DNA of 64,000 nucleotides from contig CAYSMK010000024.1 in NCBI GenBank assembly GCA_964432205.1, positions 1 to 64,000 on the forward strand. The letters are read 5' to 3'. The notes under the pieces were generated by a model, which saw only the letters and a list, made by a program, of their open reading frames with translations, was not told the DNA's origin and did not search any database. Positions 24,232-33,074 of the stretch are shown piece after piece (positions within the stretch are counted from its first letter, which is position 1; every line of letters starts with the position of its first letter). Both the position numbers and the translations under genes were made by a program. This DNA is from Geomobilibacter sp964432205 (GTDB taxonomy: Bacteria; Desulfobacterota; Desulfuromonadia; Geobacterales; DSM-12255).

Positions 24232-25499
24232 ACTCCATTGCCCGTATTTCGACCGAACCGGATGTGGGTCGTCCCACCGTCCTCATAATCGATGACGATC
24301 CCAACAATCTGGCTATTCTGGCCGGGTGTCTGGAGGATAGTGATTTCACCATCCTTGTGGCCGAGGATGGTGAAAGTGGCCTGGAAAGGGCGGATTATGC
24401 CCGTCCGGATCTGATCCTTCTTGACGTCATGATGCCGGGAATTGACGGTTTTGAAACGTGCCGCAGATTAAAGACCGCTGCCGGCACGAAGGACATTCCG
24501 GTAATTTTCATGACAGCCCTTTCGGAAACGGAATATAAGGTGAAGGGATTTGAATCCGGGGCTGTAGACTATGTCACCAAGCCGTATCAGCGGGATGAGG
24601 TTCTGGCCCGAGTCGGGGTTCACCTGCACCTTCGGGAACTTACGGGTCATTTGCGCCAAGCGAATGAGCTGTTGGAACGACGGGTGGAAAAAAGGACAGC
24701 GGAACTTGCCCGGGCAAACAGGGAATTGCGGGACGAAAACCTTCTGCGCAGACGCGCCGAGGATGAAATCCGTAAACTGAACGAAGAACTGGAGCAGCGG
24801 GTCGCCATGAGAACGGCGGAACTTGAACTGTCGAATAGCCAGCAGGAATCGTTCAGTTACTCGGTTTCGCACGATCTCCGTGCACCGCTGCGAGCGATAG
24901 ATGGCTTCAGCCGCATCATCCTGGACGAATTCATTGACGACTTGCCGATAGAAGCCAAAGGGTACATGGAAAGGATTTGCAGCAACGTACAGCGCATGTC
25001 CACCCTGATCGACGACCTCCTCACCTTCTCCAGACTTGGTCGTCAGCCCCTTGCAAAGAGGAGAGTGGAATCCACAGCGCTGATCAATGAGCTCCTCATG
25101 GAGGAACTGCGCGATGAGCAGGAAGGGCGCCCTGTCGAAGTGATCATAAGCGATCTTCCCCCATGCGAGGCCGATCCGCAACTCCTCAGGCAGGTGTTTC
25201 TCAACCTCCTTTCCAACGCCTTGAAGTATACGCGCAAATGTGACCTGGCCCGCATCGAAGTCGGTACGGAATACAAGGATGGCAAAAACGTCTATTATGT
25301 CAAAGACAACGGTGCCGGCTTTGACATGCGCTATATGGACAAGCTTTTCGGCGTTTTCCAAAGGCTGCACGACAAGCACGAGTTTGAAGGCACCGGCGTC
25401 GGCCTGGCCATTGTTCAGAGCATTATCAACCGCCATGGCGGGGATGTCTGGGCTGAAGCAGAGGTTGGCAAGGGAGCGACCTTTTTCTTCACGATTTGA
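24228..25499 (+). CDS. Response regulator receiver - histidine kinase protein
   Basis: 423 residues, soluble. An N-terminal receiver has VLIIDDDPNNLAILA and acceptor Asp 66 in LILLDVMMPGIDGFE. A coiled-coil of about 65 residues follows (ELLERRVEKRTAELARANRE and the next heptads). HisKA has His 215 in SYSVSHDLRAPLRAIDGFSR of the phytochrome-like HWE-free class. HATPase has NLLSNALKYTRK, DNGAGFDMRY and GTGVGLAIVQ. It has no output domain, so it probably relays phosphate from the hybrid kinase to a regulator elsewhere. The start overlaps the preceding stop as ATGA. Confidence 0.92.
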   Translation: MNSIARISTEPDVGRPTVLIIDDDPNNLAILAGCLEDSDFTILVAEDGESGLERADYARPDLILLDVMMPGIDGFETCRRLKTAAGTKDIPVIFMTALSETEYKVKGFESGAVDYVTKPYQRDEVLARVGVHLHLRELTGHLRQANELLERRVEKRTAELARANRELRDENLLRRRAEDEIRKLNEELEQRVAMRTAELELSNSQQESFSYSVSHDLRAPLRAIDGFSRIILDEFIDDLPIEAKGYMERICSNVQRMSTLIDDLLTFSRLGRQPLAKRRVESTALINELLMEELRDEQEGRPVEVIISDLPPCEADPQLLRQVFLNLLSNALKYTRKCDLARIEVGTEYKDGKNVYYVKDNGAGFDMRYMDKLFGVFQRLHDKHEFEGTGVGLAIVQSIINRHGGDVWAEAEVGKGATFFFTI

Positions 25500-25550
25500 G
25501 CCGCTGTTACATACTACGTCAGCGTTACACCTGCTTGTAGTCCCCATCGC

Positions 25551-25582
25551 AAAAAAAGCCGTCTCTACCATGAGAAACGGCC
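25551..25582 (-). terminator. Intrinsic terminator of the acyl-CoA operon
   Basis: On the minus strand, GCCGTTTCTC pairs with GAGACGGC around a short loop and is followed by seven T. It lies 38 bases after the acyl-CoA dehydrogenase stop. Confidence 0.85.
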
Positions 25583-25619
25583 ATTCAACCCGGTTTCATT
25601 CGTCAGCCTGCCCAGTCTT

Positions 25620-27371
25620 TCAAAAACAGTATTTTCCCGACTCCTGCGATGCCTGCGACAGCAACTGCTTGGCCTCCAGCAATCCCTCCACCGGACAGGC
25701 GGAAAGATTTGAGACCGTCTTCTGCATACCGGTCAGCGCATCCCCGGTCAGTGCATAGGCACAGCAACGGGATGCGGCGGACTGAAACTGGTTCGACAGG
25801 TCAAAGCTAACCACCTTGACCATGGCCTTGAGCAGATGCTGTTTTGACTCGCTGGCCGCGGCACATGTTTTGTCCGCGCGAAGCACGGCACTCTCCAGGG
25901 CAAATATGGTGATGACCATAGTCGCCATTGCCAGCATTACCTCCTGATGGTCCTTGGCCGGCACCGCCGCACCAAGTACGGTCAAAAACAGCTGCTTCAG
26001 CCTGGCTATGGTTGCCGCTGCCTGAGCAAATTCACCGGCATACGCTGTTTCAGTTGCCGCTCCTGCCCGGGCCTTTTCAACCAGGTCCCAGAGCGCGCTG
26101 CCGCCATTATCGGCCTTGCGAAAGAGCATGGTCGGGATAAGAATGCGGTTGATCTCGTTGGTCCCCTCAAATATCCGCTGGATGCGCGAATCCCGGTAGT
26201 ACCGCTCCACTGCATATTCGGCAATGTAACCATACCCACCATGGATCTGCACCGCTTCGTCAACAACCAGATCGAGCTGCTCGGTGCAGAAGACCTTGGC
26301 GATGGCACACTCGGCGGCATACTCCTCGATCGCCTTCTGGTAGCGCTCGTAATAGTCGGCCCCGGAATGATCCAGTCTTGAGAGTCGACCATCCAGCAGC
26401 CCTGCAACCCGATAGATCACCGACTCGGAGGTGAAAATGGCCGCCATCATGTCCGCCAGCTTCTCTTTGATGGCGCCGAACTCGCCGATCGGTTTACCGA
26501 ACTGCTTTCGCTCCGTTGCATAGGCAGCGGACTCGGTAAAGGCACCCTTGGACATGCCCAACGCCTGGGTAGCCACCTTAAGGCGTCCCACATTGAGGAC
26601 ATTGAAGGCTATCTTGTGCCCCTTGCCCGGTTCGCCAAGCAGGTTCTCCACCGGCACCTTCACATTATCCAGGAGAAGCTGGGTGGTTGAGGAGCCCTTG
26701 AGCCCCATCTTCTTTTCCTCTGCGCCAACGGTAAACCCTTCGAACCCCTTTTCAACGAGGAATGCGGAAAAATGTTTGCCGTCGATCTTGGCGAACACGG
26801 TAAACAGGTCGGCAAATGCCGAGTTCGTGATGAACTGCTTGGTGCCGTTGAGAATGTAGTATTTACCGTCGTCACTCAGGAGAGCCGTGGTCCGGGAACT
26901 CAGGGGATCGCTGCCACAATCCGGTTCGGTCAGGGCGTAGGCACCGATCCACTCTCCCGACGACAGTTTTCCCAGGTACCGCTCCTTCTGGTCAGGGGTG
27001 CCATAGTAGACCATCGGCAGGATACCTATGCCGGTGTGACCACCGAATGCCATGCAGAAGGAAGTCGCCGGTGCAACCTTCTCGATCATGAGCATATTGG
27101 TCGTCTTTTCCAGCTCAAGGCCACCGTATTCCTCGGGAACCTCGGCGAGAAACAGGCCGAGGTCGGCGCACTGCCGCAATTTTTCGACGATGAACGGGAA
27201 ATCCTTGTCTTCGATCCGATCGATATTCGGGAACACCTCTTTTTTCATGAACTCTTCGGTGGTTTCCGCAATCTGCCTCTGTTCAGACGTAAACTCTTCA
27301 GGGGTAAATATTTCCATACCGCTACTGTCGGCCAATAAAAATTCACCACCGTTCAGAAGGCTGCTATTCAT
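25620..27371 (-). CDS. Acyl-CoA dehydrogenase, long form with C-terminal extension
   Basis: 583 residues. It is an FAD enzyme that inserts the 2,3-double bond in acyl-CoA. The N-terminal domain starts at FTPEEFTSEQRQIAETTEEF. The middle domain has GAYALTEPDCGSDPLSSRT. The C-terminal helical domain has TERKQFGKPIGEFGAIKEKL and VQIHGGYGYIAEYAVERYYR followed by IFEGTNEINRIL. About 170 extra residues follow the core, which places it with the longer ACAD group rather than the 380-residue short-chain enzymes. AAGGAG precedes the ATG at 27369-27371. It is the last gene of the beta-oxidation cluster. No electron-transfer flavoprotein genes are nearby. Confidence 0.92.
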   Translation of the reverse strand: MNSSLLNGGEFLLADSSGMEIFTPEEFTSEQRQIAETTEEFMKKEVFPNIDRIEDKDFPFIVEKLRQCADLGLFLAEVPEEYGGLELEKTTNMLMIEKVAPATSFCMAFGGHTGIGILPMVYYGTPDQKERYLGKLSSGEWIGAYALTEPDCGSDPLSSRTTALLSDDGKYYILNGTKQFITNSAFADLFTVFAKIDGKHFSAFLVEKGFEGFTVGAEEKKMGLKGSSTTQLLLDNVKVPVENLLGEPGKGHKIAFNVLNVGRLKVATQALGMSKGAFTESAAYATERKQFGKPIGEFGAIKEKLADMMAAIFTSESVIYRVAGLLDGRLSRLDHSGADYYERYQKAIEEYAAECAIAKVFCTEQLDLVVDEAVQIHGGYGYIAEYAVERYYRDSRIQRIFEGTNEINRILIPTMLFRKADNGGSALWDLVEKARAGAATETAYAGEFAQAAATIARLKQLFLTVLGAAVPAKDHQEVMLAMATMVITIFALESAVLRADKTCAAASESKQHLLKAMVKVVSFDLSNQFQSAASRCCAYALTGDALTGMQKTVSNLSACPVEGLLEAKQLLSQASQESGKYCF

Positions 27372-27418
27372 GAAAATCTCCTTGTCGCCAGTTGAACAAG
27401 CCAATTAGTCAGATCACC

Positions 27419-27465
27419 ACCGCAAAGACGCAAAGTTACTCTGGCATTCCTTGCGTCTTTGCGGT
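27419..27465. repeat. Inverted repeat of the CGCAAAGACGCAA type
   Basis: Perfect 15-base arms (ACCGCAAAGACGCAA and its complement) around a 17-base loop, between the acyl-CoA dehydrogenase and hydroxyacyl-CoA dehydrogenase genes. It resembles dispersed repeats common in bacterial intergenic DNA and may also attenuate the operon. Confidence 0.8.
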
Positions 27466-27478
27466 TCGTTAGCTGATG

Positions 27479-28348
27479 TTACTTCTCTTCCGAATAATCG
27501 TAGAATCCTCTACCGGCCTTGCGCCCCACGTAGCCGGCCTTGATCATGTTCCGCAAGAGGCCCGGTGCGGCGTACCGCTCCTGCTTCATGTAGTCGTGGA
27601 AGATGTTGATGACGTGATAACCGATGTCCACGCCGGCGAAGTCCTGGAACTCCAGGGGACCCATCGGCATGTTGCACCCCAGTTTCATGGCGGTGTCGAT
27701 GTCCTCGGCCGAGGCCACACCTTCTTCCAGGAGCCGCACGGCGTCGATGATGTACGGGACGAACAGCCGGTTGACCACGAAGCCGGGGGTGTCCTTGCAG
27801 GTGATGGCGGTCTTGCCGATCTTCCTCGCCATGGCCAGGGCCAGGTCCTTGGTCTCCACCGCGGTCTGCAGGGCCGGAATGACCTCCACCAGCTTCATCA
27901 TCGGCACCGGGTTGAAGAAGTGCATGCCGACAAACTGTGCCGGCCGTTTCACCATGGCCGCCATCTCGGTGATGGCGATGGAGGAGGTGTTGGTGGCGTA
28001 GATGGTGTCGTCGCCGCAGACCGCGTCCAGCTTCGCGAACAGCTCCTTTTTGACGCCCACGTCCTCGAACACCGCCTCGAAGATGAACGGGACGTCCTTC
28101 AGAGTGCTGACGTCCGTGGAGAAGCTGATCCGTCCCAGCACCGCTTCCATCTCCTGCTCGGTGATGGTCCCCTTCTTGACGATCCGCTCCAGGCTCTTGA
28201 CGATGGTCTTTCTGGCCCGGTCCCAAACGGCGTCATTGACGTCCACCACCTTCACCTGCAGGCCGGCCATGGCCGCCACCTGGGCGATGCCGGCCCCCAT
28301 GCTCCCTGCCCCTGCCATCCCTACGGTCTTGATATCTTCGAGTTTCAT
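27479..28348 (-). CDS. hbd: 3-hydroxybutyryl-CoA dehydrogenase
   Basis: 289 residues, the usual length. It oxidises or reduces 3-hydroxyacyl-CoA and acetoacetyl-CoA with NAD(P). The Rossmann start VGMAGAGSMGAGIAQVAAMA is clear, as are NTSSIAITEMA, GMHFFNPVPMMKLVEVIP with the catalytic His, and KDTPGFVVNRLFVPY. It lies between the dehydrogenase and hydratase genes of a complete beta-oxidation set, which supports catabolism of butyryl-type substrates. Confidence 0.94.
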   Translation of the reverse strand: MKLEDIKTVGMAGAGSMGAGIAQVAAMAGLQVKVVDVNDAVWDRARKTIVKSLERIVKKGTITEQEMEAVLGRISFSTDVSTLKDVPFIFEAVFEDVGVKKELFAKLDAVCGDDTIYATNTSSIAITEMAAMVKRPAQFVGMHFFNPVPMMKLVEVIPALQTAVETKDLALAMARKIGKTAITCKDTPGFVVNRLFVPYIIDAVRLLEEGVASAEDIDTAMKLGCNMPMGPLEFQDFAGVDIGYHVINIFHDYMKQERYAAPGLLRNMIKAGYVGRKAGRGFYDYSEEK

Positions 28349-28388
28349 TGTGTATTCTCCTTTGGTTGTTGTAGTAAGTTCTAAAACC

Positions 28389-28542
28389 GTGGGGCATGGG
28401 AGCCCGCTTCCGCTACACTCCAGCGATTTGGCCTCCGAGATCGTTTAGCCTCTGTGGCCGACCTCTCACAGCCGAAGCATCTCGTTGCCAACCGGCCGCG
28501 GGAATCGCTTCTGTTCCGCTCCACCGGGCTCCCATGCCCCAC
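28389..28542. repeat. MITE-like element with 18-base perfect inverted ends
   Basis: The ends GTGGGGCATGGGAGCCCG and CGGGCTCCCATGCCCCAC are exact complements 118 bases apart, in the 211-base gap between hbd and the hydratase gene. The interior has no open frame worth calling. The layout suits a small non-autonomous element. Confidence 0.7.
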
Positions 28543-28559
28543 AGCCCAACTGCTTCAGG

Positions 28560-29342
28560 TTATCTGCTCAGGAAGTTCGGTTTCCGCTTCTCGCCAAAGG
28601 CAGTGAGCCCTTCCTTGGCGTCATGGGTCTGCAGGTTCTCCAGCCCGTACCTGCGTTCCACGGCCAACGCCTGCTCCATGGGGAGGTCGATCCCTTCGTT
28701 CACCGCCACCTTGATGTAGCCAAGCGCCTTGCCGGCACCGGCGGCGAGCTTGTGGGCAAATTTCATCACCTCGTCCATGAACCCGTCGGCCTCGATGACC
28801 CGGTCGATCAGGCCGATGGCCAGCGCCTCGTCCGGCCCCATGACCTTGCCACACAAGAGGATATCCTTGGCCTTGGCCACGCCGATCAGCCTGGGGAGCC
28901 GCTGGGTGCCGCCCGCGCCGGGCACGATGCCCAGACCGGCCTCGGGCAGGCCGATGAGCGCCTTGCCGGCCGCCATGAAGCGGTAGTCGCAGGCCATGGC
29001 CAGTTCGCAGCCGCCCCCCAGGGCGTGGCCGTTGATGGCGGCGATCACCACCTTCTTCATCCCTTCGAGGGTGTTGTTGGCGTTTTGCAGCAGCTTGGAG
29101 AACGCCTCCGACTCGGCCAGGGACATGGCCGCCATCTCCTTGATGTCGGCCCCGGCGATGAACGCCTTTTCCTGGGCGCTGGTGATGACCACGACCGTGA
29201 CGTCGTCCATCTGGCTGGCTTCGCTGAAGGCGTTGAACAGCTCCTGGCCGAACTCGCTGCTGAGCGGGTTCGTCGGGGGCCGGTTGAGGCTGATGGTGAG
29301 GACCCGCTCGTTTTTGGTAAGGATGATGTATTGATACGCCAT
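28560..29342 (-). CDS. Enoyl-CoA hydratase / crotonase-family protein
   Basis: 260 residues. It hydrates 2-enoyl-CoA to 3-hydroxyacyl-CoA. The oxyanion-hole blocks FIAGADIKEMA and INGHALGGGCELAMACDYRF are present, and GLPEAGLGIVPGAGGTQRLP supplies the second catalytic Glu. I start at the Met of MAYQYIILTKNERVL, after GGAG; codons upstream lie in a C/T-rich repeat. It matches hbd and the thiolase as consecutive steps. Confidence 0.93.
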   Translation of the reverse strand: MAYQYIILTKNERVLTISLNRPPTNPLSSEFGQELFNAFSEASQMDDVTVVVITSAQEKAFIAGADIKEMAAMSLAESEAFSKLLQNANNTLEGMKKVVIAAINGHALGGGCELAMACDYRFMAAGKALIGLPEAGLGIVPGAGGTQRLPRLIGVAKAKDILLCGKVMGPDEALAIGLIDRVIEADGFMDEVMKFAHKLAAGAGKALGYIKVAVNEGIDLPMEQALAVERRYGLENLQTHDAKEGLTAFGEKRKPNFLSR

Positions 29343-29369
29343 GGTTCGCTCCGTTTCTCGCGTATTCTC

Positions 29370-29455
29370 CCCCTCACCCTGACCCTCTCCCACAAGGGGA
29401 GAGGGGACTGGAAGCTCCCCTCCCTTCGATGGGAGGGGCTGGGGGAGGGTGCAAT
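29370..29455. repeat. Intergenic hairpin repeats (CCCTCTCCC / GGGAGAGGG and CCCCTCCC / GGGAGGGG)
   Basis: Two adjacent hairpins, CCCTCTCCCACAAGGGGAGAGGG and then CTCCCCTCCC with GGGAGGGG, fill the junction between hydratase and thiolase genes. They are related to the repeat at 6270. Confidence 0.6.
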
Positions 29456-29472
29456 GTGTGATTTACGCCATT

Positions 29473-30663
29473 TCAGCTGACCTTGATGACGATGGAGGCG
29501 GCGGTATCGCCGGCGGCGCAGCCGGAGAAGAGCAGGTACCCTCCCCCCTTCATGGCCAGTTCCTCGATCCCTTCGACGATGAGCCGCGCCCCGGTCGGTG
29601 CCTGAGGGTGACCGTAGATCAGGGACGAGCCGTAGTTGTTCATGCTGTTCACGTCCAGCCCCAGGACCTTTGCCATGGCGATGTCGTTCGCCGCAAACGG
29701 GTTGTGTGTCTTGACCGCCTTCAGGTCGCCCACCTTGATGCCGGCGCTGTCCAGAGCCATCTGGGCCGACGGGGCAACGGCGGCCGCCATGTATGCCTTT
29801 TTGGTCCGGGCGTAGCCAAACGAAACCAGCTGCACTTCGATGTTCCTGTCCGCGCTCAGCTCCTTTGCCTGGTCACGGGTGGTGACGCAGACGCCGGCGT
29901 TGCCGTCGGCCGGGAAGGTCTGGGCGCCGAAGGTGAGGACACCGTCGGGCAGGACCGGCTTGAGGCCGGCCAACCCCTCCTTGGTGGTGGCCATGACCCC
30001 TTCGTCCGCCTCCAGGGTGATGGTCTTCTTCCTGGAGAGCTGCACCTCGACCGGGAACATGTACCGCTTCTGGAACTCCCGATCGTTGGCCAGGGCGTCC
30101 TGGTACTGCTCATAGCGACGGAGCGTGAGGGCGTCGCACTCTTCGCGGGTGATGCCGTACTCCTTGCTGACGTTCTCGGCGGTCTGGATCATGGCCTGGC
30201 CGGCCCACGGGTCCTTGTTCACGTTGTCCATGAACCAGTCCTCGGCTGTAGGCTTCCCCCCCGGGCCGTTCGGGTTCGGCCAGATGGCGTGGGGGCCGTT
30301 GGAGCAGCGGTCGGCCAGGAGGCACCAGCTGTTCTTGAACATCCCGGTCTCGATCCCCTGACCGGCCTGGTAGAGGGAAAAGGCGGAGGTGGAGCAGGCC
30401 TGGGTGATGAGGACGCCGGGCGACCCCTCGGCCCCCAGCATGGCCGCGGCCCAGGGACCGCTGTAGAACCAGTGCTGCTGGTAGACGGTGCTCCCCACCA
30501 TGACGTAGTCGATGGTCTTCGGGTCCCACCCCTTGCCCTCCAGGAACCGTTTACTGGTGGCGGCGCCGAGGACGATGGAGTTCTCGTTGGCCAGGGTGCC
30601 CTGCCACTTGGCAAAGGGGGTGCTGTAGTAGCCGCGGTAGGGGATGAATGCCTTTGTTAACAT
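29473..30663 (-). CDS. Thiolase-family acetyl-CoA acyltransferase (SCP2-thiolase-like)
   Basis: 396 residues. The nucleophile Cys lies in VLITQACSTSAFSLYQAG, the His in AVKTHNPFAAND and YGHPQAPTGARL, and the second Cys in FSGCAAGDTAASIVI. These replace the classical thiolase forms (GGGNA, CxG) with variants seen in the SCP2-thiolase and lipid-transfer branch. It would cleave 3-ketoacyl-CoA to acetyl-CoA and a shortened acyl-CoA. It is first in the hydratase-hbd-dehydrogenase group and 63 bases after the symporter, so transcription may come from the CoA-transferase promoter further upstream. Confidence 0.88.
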   Translation of the reverse strand: MLTKAFIPYRGYYSTPFAKWQGTLANENSIVLGAATSKRFLEGKGWDPKTIDYVMVGSTVYQQHWFYSGPWAAAMLGAEGSPGVLITQACSTSAFSLYQAGQGIETGMFKNSWCLLADRCSNGPHAIWPNPNGPGGKPTAEDWFMDNVNKDPWAGQAMIQTAENVSKEYGITREECDALTLRRYEQYQDALANDREFQKRYMFPVEVQLSRKKTITLEADEGVMATTKEGLAGLKPVLPDGVLTFGAQTFPADGNAGVCVTTRDQAKELSADRNIEVQLVSFGYARTKKAYMAAAVAPSAQMALDSAGIKVGDLKAVKTHNPFAANDIAMAKVLGLDVNSMNNYGSSLIYGHPQAPTGARLIVEGIEELAMKGGGYLLFSGCAAGDTAASIVIKVS

Positions 30664-30726
30664 ATGACTCTCCTTCGTATTAGGTCAGTCTCCGATGATT
30701 TTCGGAAACCGTCATGAACCACTACA

Positions 30727-32697
30727 TCAATGGTCAGTCGCATCGGCAATACCATAACCGGTATTTTGCCGAATGTACAATTCATCGAACATCTCCTCTT
30801 CGCGCCGGCTCCCGAACAGGAAGGTGCCCGCAATGGCGGCCAGGAATCCGACCGGTACCGAGAGAATGGCCGGGTTTTTGAGCGGAAAGAGCGGCGCGTC
30901 GAGGCCAACGAGGGACTTGCCGTCCTTGTTCTTGACGTAGTCCGCCCTCGCCTTCTCCAGAGCCTTCAGATCTTTCTCGGCGAGTGCAACCCCTGACAGC
31001 TGCTTCGTCTCCAGCAGTTCAACAACCTTTTTCGCATCAGCTGCAATTTTCTTCGGATAGGTCATGGTGGGTGACACCACCACAACGCCGATGGCGAACA
31101 GGGCACCCACCGTGAGGCCGGTGACGATACCGCCGGCGTTGAACCGCTTCCAGAAGAGCGCAAAGAGGATCACCGGGAAGTTGCTGGAGGCAACTACTGC
31201 AAAGGCAAGTACCACGAGATGGGCAACATTCTGCTTTTCGCAGGCAATCCCCAGGACGATGGCAACCGCACCGATCACAAAGGCTGAAATCTTGGCGATC
31301 TTCAACTGCTTGTCCTGATCGGTCTTGCCGTCCTTGAGAACGTTTACGTAGAAGTCGTGGGCAACGGCGGCGGATACCGCCAGGATCAGACCGGATACCA
31401 CAGCGATGATGGTGGAGAAGGCGACGGCACAGACAAATGCCAGGAACAGGTCACCGCCGATGGTACCAGCGCCGCCACCGACATACTGGGCGATCATGGG
31501 GGCTGCCATGTTCCCGCCCTTGTCAACAGCGGTGATCTGCTGCGGAGAAATGAAGAGGGCTGCGCCAAACCCGATAATGGTCACCATGATCATGAAGGCG
31601 CCAATGAGCACCATGGAGATGACGACACTTTTGCGGGCTGCCTGGGCATTCGGAACAGTAAAGAAGCGCATCATGATGTGCGGCAGTCCGGCCGCACCAA
31701 GGGCGAACGCCATGCCCAGGGATATTTGATCAAGGGGATTCTTGAGCAATAACCCCGGCTCCAGGAACCGCTGGCCGTAGTCGAAACCGGATGCGGGGTT
31801 GGCATGCTTCAGAAGACCACGTACATGGTCCTGCACGGCAGTACTGGATGCAACCGCATCGTAGAAGGCGAACAGGTTGAAGCCAAACTTCCACAACAAC
31901 AGCAGGGTGATAGTGATACCGCTCATCATGAGGAGAAACGCCTTGATGATCTGCACCCAGGTGGTCGCCTTCATCCCGCCAAAAGTAACATAGAGAATCA
32001 TCAAGACGCCGACGCCGAAAACCGAGACGTTGTATGGGATGCCAAGGAGCAGTTGCATAAGCTTGCCCGCCCCGACCATCTGCCCAAGAAGGTAAAAGGT
32101 TGAAACCACCACCGCAGACAGTGCAGCAGTGCCGCGCACCACCTTTGAGGTGGAACGCAGCGACAGGATGTCTCCCAGGGTATATTTACCGGCATTGCGG
32201 CACGGTTCGGCAATGACCAGCAGAATGGTAACAAATGAGAAAAAGGGACCGACCGCATACATGAAGCCGTCAGCGCCGAACATGGAGGTGATTCCCGCAA
32301 TACCCAGGAAGGTGGCGGCCGAAAGGTAATCACCGGCTATTGCCCACCCGTTCTGCAACCCGGAAATCCCCCCACCAGCTGCATAGTAGTCGGCTGTGGT
32401 CTTGGTACTCTTTGCCGCACGGACAACGATCATCCCGGTAAAGAGGATTATCGCGATGAACATACTCAAGGTGATGGTCTTGTTCGTCTTTACCTCTTTC
32501 GCCAAGGGGGCCTGTGCCTGGGCTGTGGCAGCGTTCTGGACAGCAGATGATACGGCTGCAGGAGCTTGACTCGGCACGGCAGTTGCGGCAGCCTGGACAG
32601 CCGGGGCCGGCTTACCGGCAACATCAGTGGCAGGCGCGGCGTAGGCCAGCGGGCAGATGATCAAGGAAAGAATCAAAAGAATAAGTATCCGTTTCAC
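30727..32697 (-). CDS. actP: Sodium:solute symporter, acetate/monocarboxylate type (ActP-like)
   Basis: 656 residues. The GTG start at 32695-32697 overlaps the DUF485 stop. An N-terminal signal-like helix and an Ala/Pro/Gln-rich stretch of about 60 residues come first. The SSS-family core follows with 12-13 hydrophobic segments: GWAIAGDYLSAATFLGIAG, KVVRGTAALSAVVVSTFYLL, GGMKATTWVQIIKAFLL, GLPHIMMRFFTVPNAQAARK and AFSTIIAVVSGLILAVSAAV. This is the ActP branch, which takes up acetate, propionate and similar acids with sodium. Pairing with DUF485 is usual for this branch. The substrate is probably a short-chain carboxylate handled by the surrounding enzymes. Confidence 0.9.
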   Translation of the reverse strand: MKRILILLILSLIICPLAYAAPATDVAGKPAPAVQAAATAVPSQAPAAVSSAVQNAATAQAQAPLAKEVKTNKTITLSMFIAIILFTGMIVVRAAKSTKTTADYYAAGGGISGLQNGWAIAGDYLSAATFLGIAGITSMFGADGFMYAVGPFFSFVTILLVIAEPCRNAGKYTLGDILSLRSTSKVVRGTAALSAVVVSTFYLLGQMVGAGKLMQLLLGIPYNVSVFGVGVLMILYVTFGGMKATTWVQIIKAFLLMMSGITITLLLLWKFGFNLFAFYDAVASSTAVQDHVRGLLKHANPASGFDYGQRFLEPGLLLKNPLDQISLGMAFALGAAGLPHIMMRFFTVPNAQAARKSVVISMVLIGAFMIMVTIIGFGAALFISPQQITAVDKGGNMAAPMIAQYVGGGAGTIGGDLFLAFVCAVAFSTIIAVVSGLILAVSAAVAHDFYVNVLKDGKTDQDKQLKIAKISAFVIGAVAIVLGIACEKQNVAHLVVLAFAVVASSNFPVILFALFWKRFNAGGIVTGLTVGALFAIGVVVVSPTMTYPKKIAADAKKVVELLETKQLSGVALAEKDLKALEKARADYVKNKDGKSLVGLDAPLFPLKNPAILSVPVGFLAAIAGTFLFGSRREEEMFDELYIRQNTGYGIADATDH

Positions 32698-33017
32698 GCG
32701 AGCTCCCCCTTGGTGATATCGGCCAACACCTCTCTGGTGAGCGGATCAAAATAGGAGTTTGATTTATGGGTGTAATACAGGGCTATTGCCCAGGTCATGG
32801 CAAACTCGAAGAGGCAGAAGAAATAGCAGACATTGAGTCTGCCGAAAACCTTCACCTTCATGAGGTTCGGGGCATAACCGGCACATATCGGCAGGAGATA
32901 AAACATGATGGAGCCGAGGCACCATAAGGTAAGCAGGAATGCCTTCTTTTTGCTGTGAAGCTCGACAAACTTCGGCATTTTCGCCAGCGCTGCCCAATCT
33001 TTCTGTTTTTCAGTCAT
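32694..33017 (-). CDS. DUF485 small membrane protein, symporter partner (YjcH-like)
   Basis: 107 residues with two transmembrane helices (KAFLLTLWCLGSIMFYLLPI and FFCLFEFAMTWAIALYYTHK). The conserved family face is W..L...PKF..L...K. DUF485 genes normally precede ActP-type symporters and are thought to assist them. Here the stop overlaps the symporter start by four bases. Confidence 0.9.
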   Translation of the reverse strand: MTEKQKDWAALAKMPKFVELHSKKKAFLLTLWCLGSIMFYLLPICAGYAPNLMKVKVFGRLNVCYFFCLFEFAMTWAIALYYTHKSNSYFDPLTREVLADITKGELA

Positions 33018-33074
33018 GGAACAAACTCCTTAGTATGAAGTCATTGCAGAAGCATAAATTCAATTCAAACGCGA

